7,128 nt of DNA from Phycisphaerae bacterium (GTDB taxonomy: Bacteria > Planctomycetota > Phycisphaerae > UBA1845 > UTPLA1). Positions 1 through 5,329 of the stretch are shown here, one piece after another. Under the pieces are notes generated by a model. The model was not told the DNA's origin. It did no database searches and saw only the letters and a program-made list of their open reading frames with translations. The translations under genes were made by a program, and so were the position numbers. The stretch's first letter is position 1, and each line of letters begins with the position of its first letter. The DNA is taken from contig JAJDEC010000476.1 of the NCBI GenBank assembly GCA_029259995.1, positions 1-7,128 of the forward strand. The letters are read 5' to 3'.

Positions 1-2
1 GT

Positions 3-116
3 GGACTCGCGCCATTGCCGCCATGGGTCCGCCGACTTGAACGCGTCGAGCGCTGGGTCATTGCAAAAGTCACCATTTATCACGCACGATTGCTCGTCAG
101 AGAGGACGCGGCCTGA
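3..116 (+). CDS. 3' end of an unidentified protein gene entering from the left (37 codons visible)
   Basis: Frame 3 is open from the left edge to TGA at 114-116. The 37 visible residues look like ordinary protein: a start of GLAPLPPW, then a basic amphipathic stretch (WVRRLERVERW), then a hydrophobic and mixed segment (VIAKVTIYHARLLV), ending REDAA. Frame 1 of the same stretch reads as a Ser/Arg/His/Cys-rich string and runs on into the hairpin repeats, which makes it the less likely coding frame. The gene would end about 54 bases before the first hairpin at 170, a natural position for an intergenic repeat. The fragment is too short to assign a family. It could also be a chance open frame, since 37 codons without a stop is not rare at this GC content. 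Confidence 0.45.
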   Translation, partial: GLAPLPPWVRRLERVERWVIAKVTIYHARLLVREDAA

Positions 117-169
117 TGCTTCGTGCGCATTCTTCTTTATCGCTGGGGCACGCAGCTACGATGACCAAT

Positions 170-190
170 TTCCGTCCCGTAGGGACGGAA
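170..190. repeat. Hairpin 1, 9-bp stem TTCCGTCCC/GGGACGGAA
   Basis: The arms 170-178 and 182-190 are perfectly complementary over 9 bp around a GTA loop at 179-181. No T-run follows on either side, so it is not a canonical intrinsic terminator, although it could still help end transcription of the gene that stops at 116. Confidence 0.85.
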
Positions 191-213
191 TGAGTGCCAC
201 GCGCCTGGCTCAC

Positions 214-232
214 GCCGTCCCTCCGGGACGGC
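214..232. repeat. Hairpin 2, 8-bp stem GCCGTCCC/GGGACGGC
   Basis: The arms 214-221 and 225-232 pair perfectly over 8 bp around a TCC loop. The core CCGTCCC/GGGACGG is the same as in hairpin 1, 44 bases away, so the two are copies of one repeat unit with different loops and flanking bases. Confidence 0.85.
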
Positions 233-259
233 AATGCGTAACAGGACTTTCGTCGCAAT

Positions 260-280
260 CCCAGCCTTGAAAAGGCTGGG
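260..280. repeat. Hairpin 3, 9-bp stem CCCAGCCTT/AAGGCTGGG
   Basis: The arms 260-268 and 272-280 pair perfectly over 9 bp around a GAA loop. The sequence is unrelated to the GTCCC hairpins. It is followed by CTATTTTC at 281-288, which includes a short T-run, so on the + strand this is the most terminator-like of the four. The T-run is only four bases long, and I read it as part of the repeat element rather than as a dedicated terminator. Confidence 0.85.
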
Positions 281-293
281 CTATTTTCAAGTT

Positions 294-307
294 GTCCCTA
301 CCGGGAC
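294..307. repeat. Hairpin 4, GTCCC-TACC-GGGAC
   Basis: A 5-bp perfect stem (294-298 with 303-307) closes a TACC loop. CAA at 288-290 and TTG at 308-310 can extend it past a bulge at 291-293. The core is shared with hairpins 1 and 2, in a shorter form. Confidence 0.75.
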
Positions 308-390
308 TTGGTGGAATGCAGCCGCCGCGTCAACAAGCGCCGTCAACGGTCCCCGCAAACCCCTGAAGAACCAAAAGTATTTAAACACCA

Positions 391-409
391 GATTCCGTGA
401 ATCCGGATT
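391..409. repeat. Overlapping inverted repeats, possible operator
   Basis: GATTC (391-395) and GAATC (399-403) form a 5-bp inverted repeat around CGT. It overlaps the perfect 10-base palindrome AATCCGGATT at 400-409. The pair lies next to the possible -35 box at 408. It could be a regulator-binding site, but palindromes of this size also occur by chance, and no regulator can be named. Confidence 0.25.
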
Positions 410-442
410 GAATGCTGATCCGTAACCACTATGGCAATGATC

Positions 443-472
443 TCAATAATCGGCGGCACGGGATTCAATAAT
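443..472. repeat. Direct repeat TCAATAAT, two copies 22 bases apart
   Basis: TCAATAAT occurs at 443-450 and again at 465-472, a start-to-start distance of 22 bases, about two helical turns. A shortened TCAAT follows at 493-497. Same-face spacing is what a cooperative DNA-binding protein would use. The evidence is only the repeat itself. Confidence 0.25.
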
Positions 473-512
473 TTCACGTCGTCATGTCATGTTCAATCGA
501 GTCTCCGTATGT

Positions 513-518
513 GAAGGA
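513..518 (+). promoter_or_regulatory. Ribosome binding site for the gene at 527
   Basis: GAAGGA at 513-518 matches the anti-Shine-Dalgarno core and stands 8 bases before the ATG at 527. It decides the start: the codons immediately after this ATG encode a complete Sec signal peptide. Confidence 0.75.
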
Positions 519-526
519 ATTCCGGC

Positions 527-583
527 ATGAGGTTCGCAACGACGCTTGGTCTGATACTCTTGATTCACTCGCATTTGCAAGCC
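527..583 (+). other. Sec signal peptide of the giant secreted protein
   Basis: Residues 1-19 have a short n-region with Arg2, a hydrophobic core ATTLGLILLI, and a polar c-region ending LQA before Gln20. There is no lipobox cysteine, so this is a type I rather than a lipoprotein signal. The exact cleavage site is a prediction by eye. Confidence 0.8.
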
Positions 584-3500
584 CAGACCACTGTCAACTG
601 GACCAATGGTGAGCCGAACGACACTGGTTGGAGCACAGCGGGGAATTGGTCGCCAGAGATCGTACCTAACAATGATGACATGAATTCGTTCAATGCGATC
701 CTGAACGGCGCAAGTGTCGATCTATCCGAGATGATCACGATCTCTTCTCTGATTCTGAATCAAGGTGCTGCCGGCGGTGTCACGATAAACGGCGGCGGAC
801 AGATCCTCACGATCGAAGGGAACACGACCTCGGACGATGGTCGATTCCTGGGGGGCGGCACGTTTGACTCGAATGGAATGGTCGACGTCTCGCGCAGTTT
901 GCGGGTCGGCGGATCCTGGCAATTCAACACGGCTCATATGGTGGTCGGGACCGGCGGAGCGAATGGAGCGCTGACGCTTCAGGACGACGGGAAAATCAAC
1001 ATCGGCGGCACGCTGGAGTTCCTGCGCGACAGCAATGTCAGCGATTCCGGCGGATCGAATCATCTTCTCAGTGTGATGGGGACGTTCCGAAAGAGCGGCG
1101 GCACGGGTCAGGCTTCCGTATCCGCACCGTTTGCGTTGGTGGCAGGGGCGCTTGACGTTAGCAGTGGAACGCTGGCCTTTTTCGGCGACGCGGACATCGA
1201 CGGCACGCTGTCGCCTTCCGGGATCGCCACGATCGTCTTCAACGGCGACACGACGATCAGCGGATCGCTTGACATGTCGGATTCCGGTTCGGTTCAGTTT
1301 AACGGCGCCAATATCAACAGCATCACACTCGACGGCGGCGGTACAGGCACATCGTTTGTCAAGGCGGGCGGTGGGACTGTCATGCAGAATGCGACGCTGA
1401 ACCTGTCCAACGCATCGACGCCCTTCGTTTTCGAAGGCAATTCGATGTCGAGCGTGACCAACCACGGTTTTTTCGAATGGCATATCGGGCTGGTCACGAA
1501 TATGGGTTTTTCCAACGAATCCGGCGCGACCGTCGAAACAAGACTCGGCGGCATTGGGGCGCCGGGCATTACGGATGCACTCTTCACCAACAACGGCACC
1601 GTCATCGTGAACCGTTCGATTGACATGAACGACGGCGCTATGATCCACCATTCCGGCGGAGAATGGCGTTTTACGGGTGGAAGTTCGAGCGTGATCGGGC
1701 GCGGGCCAGGCGAACAGACGAGTTTGTTCACGCAAACAGGCACGCTCGTGATGAATAGCCCGGGGGCATTCGGTTTTTCGCAAGTGACTGCACCGATCAC
1801 GAGTATCGGCGTGATCGACGTTCAGAACGGAGAGCTTCGATTCGCGAACCCGTTCCCCGACAAGATCAGGCTCCAGGGGCCAATCGTCGCCGTCGACGGG
1901 GGCAACGGAAACGGCGCGCTCTTCTCGATTGGCGCGAACGGGTTGAGCACCAGCAAGACGGAAGGCGTCAGCTTCACACTTCAAAACAACGGGGCTGCGG
2001 CGTGGCGCGCCGGCACCCACAAGATCGAAGGTGACATCATTAGTGGTGGATTCGGTGTCGTCCGCAACGACGGGGCGACGATGTTGGCGGAATCGGGCCG
2101 CGCCGCGAATCTGCGCTGCGACTCAAATGCGCCGTTCACCATGAATAGTAACAATGCAAATCTCCAGGCAGACGGCACGATTACGAACAAAGACAGAATC
2201 CACTGGATAAGCGGCGCCGTCATCGGACCGATGGCGGCGGGGCGCGGCATGATCGGAGGTGAGTTCGTCAACGACACGGGGGCCATGATCGACGTACAGA
2301 GCGTCATGACGATTTCGCGCGGTGACGGCGGCAGCGTTCGCAACAACGGGATGATTCAACTGACTGGAAATGCGTTCACGGGCATCGGAATTGACGCCAA
2401 CGGCAAACTGATCAACGCATCCGATGGTACGATCACATTCTTGGGTGATCAGAATATCACGCCAGCGTTGTTTGGTAGCGGTCCGGGAACGCTCGAGAAT
2501 ATGGGGATCATCCAAAAAACGGGCGGCAGCATCGATTCACTCATTACAGCGCATTATCAGCAAAGCGGTGATGCCGCTATGCGATCCAATAGCGGGTCGA
2601 TCGCGCTTGGCGGCGAATTGATCGAACTGATGGGCGGCACACTGGAGGCCAACGGGGCCGACTCGAAAGTCCTTGTCGAGAAGAGTTCGACTACGGAGAA
2701 CGTCGACTTCAAGTTCACTGGCGATGGCATTGTCGAATACAGATCACTGAGTGGCGCGACGCTGCACGAAATCATCGGCACGCTCGGCTCTGCCACAGGC
2801 AGCGGGCAGGGCACGTTTCGTCTGTCCGGCGGCACGATGCGGCCTCGCGACACATCGGCAACGTTGCAGATCGTCGGCGACGGGACGTTTCAGCAAACGG
2901 GCGGTATTCTCGGCGAAGCCGGTAGCTTCATGTCCAATCGCGGCAATGCGGAAATGACCGGCGGCGTGCTCGCGGGCGATTACTCGAACACGGCAGAGGG
3001 CGACTTCTTTCTTGACGGCGGCACGATCCGCGGCACATTCTCCAATGACAACACATTCGAATGGTCACGCGGAACACTCGATGCCCAGGTCACGAACAGC
3101 GCCAACGGTCGGATAGATCTGACTGCCGAAGATGATGTTCTGTTGGCCGCGGGCGCCACGATGACGAACGACAACGAGATCCACCACTCCGGCAGCGGCG
3201 ATCTCGAGATGGGTGAAGACGCCGAAATCGTTAATCCTGCTGAATCGGAATACGTATTCAGCAACGGCGGCGATATCAGTCGAGTCGCCAGTGCGATCCA
3301 GAACGCCCGATTCACCAATATGGGCCGCGTCGCCAATTCCAGTGGAGTGAGCAGTTCGATCAACGTCAAGTTCTCGAGTTTGGGTGGAACGATCGAGACG
3401 GAAGGCGTCGGCGAGCTCGCGATCAACGGCGTCATCGGTGAGTCGGGCGGCCAACCGATCATCAATGGCGGCTTGCTCAAGTCCGCTGCCGGCGCGGTCA

Positions 3501-5140
3501 AGACATTCAATGCGAAATTGATGAGTGGGCTCAATCACGACCACGGCAATGGCGGGGCGATTGAACACACGATTCCGGAAATAGACGCCTCGTTCCTCGG
3601 AACAGGCCGTGGCACGACGACGTTCCTTGGGGGTGATACACCCGACGGCGGCGGCTCGTTGACGCTCGTCGGTCCGGACACCACGACGTACGTGTTGAAA
3701 AACACCATGGACATCGCAGCAGACGTGACGACGTCCGACGCGATCATTCACTTTGAAAACACGAAGTACAACTTCTTCAAGAACAATGACCTTGGTACGT
3801 TCAATGCGAACAGCGATGTTGTGTTCGAAAGTACCGGAAGCGGCGGCCGAGTGATCCTAAAAGGACCGGAGTCCGGTGACCGTCAAACATTCACGCTGCA
3901 AGACGGCCGCACGGCGACGTTGATCGGCGGAAGCGACATGATCCTTGATGGCTTTGTTGAATTCGTGAACAACGGAATGTTCGAGATCGAATCGGTCGGC
4001 GCGGGCATCGCACGATTCACGAGTATTGGCACCGACACGTTATTTAACAACAATGGCGTGTTCAGGAAAGTCGTAGACGATAGCGTCGGCTTGTCGCTGA
4101 ACACCATTCGATTTGACAATTCTGGAACCGTGCATGCTTCGGAGGGGCAGCTGGCGTTCACAGATTGCATCACGCTCAATGGCACGACGCTTGAGAACGG
4201 CACGTGGATCGTTGAGGACGCCAAATCGCTGTCATTAAATGGCGGTGCTTCATCTCCGATTCTGACAAACAACGCTACGATCAAAATGCGTGGCCCGGAC
4301 GCATCGTTCGACAACCTGCCTGACGGACAGAACGTCGATTTCCTCAATGATGACAACGGAAATCTCATGCTCCAGAATGGCGCAACGCTGACCATCGGCG
4401 GAGAGTTTGAGAACGATGGAACGGTCACTGTCGACGCGCAAAGCGCGCTGAATGTCGGCACGGTAGACAACGACGGCACGATGACAATCAACGGAACGCT
4501 TGGCTTCGGACAGGAATCCCGCTGGCAGAGCGGCAAGCTCGATGGTACGGGCATTGTCAACGGCACACGACTGATCAATAGCGCCAACACATCACCGGGC
4601 AATTCGCCGGGCCGGCTCACGATCAATGCAGAATTCATCAATGAGACGTCGGGGACAATCACGATCGAGCTCGCCGGTACGACGCCGGAATTCGAGCACG
4701 ACGTGCTGACAATCAACGGCCCGCTGACGCTGGCGGGAACACTCGACGTTCAGTTGTTGGATGGGTACGAACCGGCTTCCGGCGACTCGTTCGTGATTAT
4801 TACCGCAGGCAGCATCAGCGGATCGTTCGAAAATGCGCCAAACGCGGGTGGCGTGGGCGTCTTGATGACTGCCGACGGCGAGTTTATCGTCAACTATCTC
4901 GCTGATTCAATCGTCCTGTCTGATTTTGTTCCGTCGGTCACGATTGCGGCTGGTGACATGAACTGCGATGGATTCATCGACGGAAATGACATCGACGGGT
5001 TTGTTCTTGCCTTGACCGATCCTGTCGGCTACGCGGCACAATTCCCGGCCTGCGACGCATTGAATGCCGACACGAATAATGACGGCGCTGTCGGAACGGA
5101 CGATACGAGCGGGTTCGTCGCATTGCTGACCGGTCCGTAA
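527..5140 (+). CDS. Giant secreted beta-strand-repeat protein with C-terminal dockerin-like domain (1537 aa)
   Basis: This is an exported surface or extracellular protein with no recognisable enzyme domain. Residues 1-19 are a Sec signal peptide (MRF, hydrophobic LGLILLI core, likely cleavage after LQA). Residues about 24-67 match the opening of many PEP-CTERM and autotransporter-like proteins (STAGNWSP, then VPN). Residues about 70-1340 are degenerate Gly/Asn/Thr-rich beta-strand repeats. A recurring rung of the form hydrophobic-x-N-x-G-x-hydrophobic appears at, for example, 310, 353, 604, 656, 1146, 1173, 1196, 1294 and 1313, suggesting a right-handed beta-helix. SPGNSPG at 1356-1362 and the GPLTLAGTLDVQLLDGY/GDSFVIITAG region to about 1465 resemble the stretch that closes such passengers. 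Residues 1476-1537 are a dockerin-like pair of calcium loops. There is no beta-barrel, LPXTG or PEP-CTERM anchor. The exported part has only four cysteines (531, 1214, 1480, 1509). Adhesin, matrix or envelope protein are all possible roles; function is unknown. Confidence 0.96.
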   Translation: MRFATTLGLILLIHSHLQAQTTVNWTNGEPNDTGWSTAGNWSPEIVPNNDDMNSFNAILNGASVDLSEMITISSLILNQGAAGGVTINGGGQILTIEGNTTSDDGRFLGGGTFDSNGMVDVSRSLRVGGSWQFNTAHMVVGTGGANGALTLQDDGKINIGGTLEFLRDSNVSDSGGSNHLLSVMGTFRKSGGTGQASVSAPFALVAGALDVSSGTLAFFGDADIDGTLSPSGIATIVFNGDTTISGSLDMSDSGSVQFNGANINSITLDGGGTGTSFVKAGGGTVMQNATLNLSNASTPFVFEGNSMSSVTNHGFFEWHIGLVTNMGFSNESGATVETRLGGIGAPGITDALFTNNGTVIVNRSIDMNDGAMIHHSGGEWRFTGGSSSVIGRGPGEQTSLFTQTGTLVMNSPGAFGFSQVTAPITSIGVIDVQNGELRFANPFPDKIRLQGPIVAVDGGNGNGALFSIGANGLSTSKTEGVSFTLQNNGAAAWRAGTHKIEGDIISGGFGVVRNDGATMLAESGRAANLRCDSNAPFTMNSNNANLQADGTITNKDRIHWISGAVIGPMAAGRGMIGGEFVNDTGAMIDVQSVMTISRGDGGSVRNNGMIQLTGNAFTGIGIDANGKLINASDGTITFLGDQNITPALFGSGPGTLENMGIIQKTGGSIDSLITAHYQQSGDAAMRSNSGSIALGGELIELMGGTLEANGADSKVLVEKSSTTENVDFKFTGDGIVEYRSLSGATLHEIIGTLGSATGSGQGTFRLSGGTMRPRDTSATLQIVGDGTFQQTGGILGEAGSFMSNRGNAEMTGGVLAGDYSNTAEGDFFLDGGTIRGTFSNDNTFEWSRGTLDAQVTNSANGRIDLTAEDDVLLAAGATMTNDNEIHHSGSGDLEMGEDAEIVNPAESEYVFSNGGDISRVASAIQNARFTNMGRVANSSGVSSSINVKFSSLGGTIETEGVGELAINGVIGESGGQPIINGGLLKSAAGAVKTFNAKLMSGLNHDHGNGGAIEHTIPEIDASFLGTGRGTTTFLGGDTPDGGGSLTLVGPDTTTYVLKNTMDIAADVTTSDAIIHFENTKYNFFKNNDLGTFNANSDVVFESTGSGGRVILKGPESGDRQTFTLQDGRTATLIGGSDMILDGFVEFVNNGMFEIESVGAGIARFTSIGTDTLFNNNGVFRKVVDDSVGLSLNTIRFDNSGTVHASEGQLAFTDCITLNGTTLENGTWIVEDAKSLSLNGGASSPILTNNATIKMRGPDASFDNLPDGQNVDFLNDDNGNLMLQNGATLTIGGEFENDGTVTVDAQSALNVGTVDNDGTMTINGTLGFGQESRWQSGKLDGTGIVNGTRLINSANTSPGNSPGRLTINAEFINETSGTITIELAGTTPEFEHDVLTINGPLTLAGTLDVQLLDGYEPASGDSFVIITAGSISGSFENAPNAGGVGVLMTADGEFIVNYLADSIVLSDFVPSVTIAAGDMNCDGFIDGNDIDGFVLALTDPVGYAAQFPACDALNADTNNDGAVGTDDTSGFVALLTGP
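4952..5137 (+). other. Dockerin-like domain, two calcium loops (residues 1476-1537)
   Basis: Loop 1 (residues 1477-1488) reads DMNCDGFIDGND, with acidic or amide ligands at positions 1, 3, 5, 9 and 12 of the dockerin/EF-hand loop. Loop 2 (1515-1526) reads DTNNDGAVGTDD, with the same pattern except Gly at position 9. Each loop is followed by a short helix with a similar ending (GFVLAL and GFVALL). Cys1480 and Cys1509 could form a disulphide. In cellulosomes type I dockerins bind cohesins. In planctomycetes such C-terminal domains are widespread on secreted proteins, and their partner is generally unclear. The domain stops two residues before the C-terminus. Confidence 0.85.
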
Positions 5141-5329
5141 TCCGGCCCTGGAGTGAGCGGACTCGGTTTCAGTTTTGCTGAAGACAACAGGCGTTTCGGC
5201 CAGAGTCGGGTGGGCAAGGCCGGATGATCAAAGCACTCGAGAAATCCTCCAGCGTTGGCTCAGATTCAGGAGCGCTAGAGTATCGGGTCACAAGAGAATC
5301 TGCGCGTTCGTCAGTTGTTCTTACGCGGA
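5141..5329. other. Convergent intergenic region, no clear terminator
   Basis: These 189 bases separate the 3' ends of the two convergent genes. I see only weak structures: TTCAG/CTGAA at 5168-5172 and 5178-5182 with a TTTTG loop, flanked more distantly by GACTC (5160-5164) and GAGTC (5203-5207); and a long-range pair TCCGGCC (5141-5147) with GGCCGGA (5218-5224). None has a stable stem followed by a T-run on either strand. Termination may be Rho-dependent or rely on these weak folds. Confidence 0.5.

Larger units (their letters stand above)
170..310. repeat. Cluster of four short palindromes (REP/MITE-like intergenic repeat)
   Basis: Four hairpins lie in 140 bases: 170-190, 214-232, 260-280 and 294-307. 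Three share the core GTCCC...GGGAC. The fourth, at 260-280, has the core CCCAGCCTT/AAGGCTGGG and is followed by CTATTTTC. The order (two GTCCC hairpins, the CCCAGC hairpin, CTATTTT, then GTCCCTACCGGGAC) matches, from memory, a family of dispersed intergenic elements in Planctomycetota and Acidobacteriota genomes. Such REP-like elements are often mobilised by Y1 (RAYT/IS200-like) transposases; none is encoded here. The element sits between a probable gene end at 116 and the gene starting at 527. It could act as a transcription barrier or RNA stabiliser, which is inference. The outer boundaries are uncertain. Confidence 0.8.
311..526 (+). promoter_or_regulatory. Leader region of the giant secreted-protein gene
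   Basis: This 216-base stretch between the hairpin cluster and the start codon at 527 has no convincing gene and should hold the promoter. A possible sigma-70-like pair is TTGAAT at 408-413 and TATGGC at 430-435 with a 16-base gap; both boxes are weak. It also contains the palindrome AATCCGGATT at 400-409, GATTC-CGT-GAATC at 391-403, and two TCAATAAT copies at 443-450 and 465-472. The assignment as a regulatory region rests mainly on position. Confidence 0.4.

Noticed and set aside
1..270. 89-residue open frame from GTG at position 1 (+)
   Set aside because: The product is rich in Ser, Arg, His and Cys without any domain, has no upstream context, and its last third is translated hairpin repeat. 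Frame 3 of the first 116 bases looks more like real coding sequence.
260..288. Intrinsic terminator at hairpin 3
   Set aside because: The stem is good, but only four T residues follow and they are preceded by CTA. The feature is better explained as part of the composite repeat.
170..310. CRISPR array
   Set aside because: The repeated units are short palindromes at unequal spacing with different flanks, not identical direct repeats separated by equal-length spacers, and no cas gene is visible.
234..425. 63-residue open frame beginning MRNRTFVAIPALKRLGYF (+)
   Set aside because: It is a translation of hairpins 3 and 4 and the following leader. Such frames arise wherever this repeat occurs and have no ribosome binding site or family support.
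722..2020. 432-residue open frame antisense to the giant gene
   Set aside because: It is Arg-, Asp-, Val- and Ala-rich with no domain, and lies opposite a frame with a clear signal peptide, repeat motifs and dockerin tail. GC-biased coding DNA commonly leaves an antisense frame open.
3883..4716. 277-residue open frame antisense to the giant gene
   Set aside because: Its Ser/Pro/Val-rich composition is the complement of Asn-, Gly- and Thr-rich coding. There is no start context or motif, so it is a shadow.
527..5140. Classical type V autotransporter
   Set aside because: The passenger-like repeats and closing region look similar, but the C-terminus is a dockerin-like domain and there is no outer-membrane beta-barrel.
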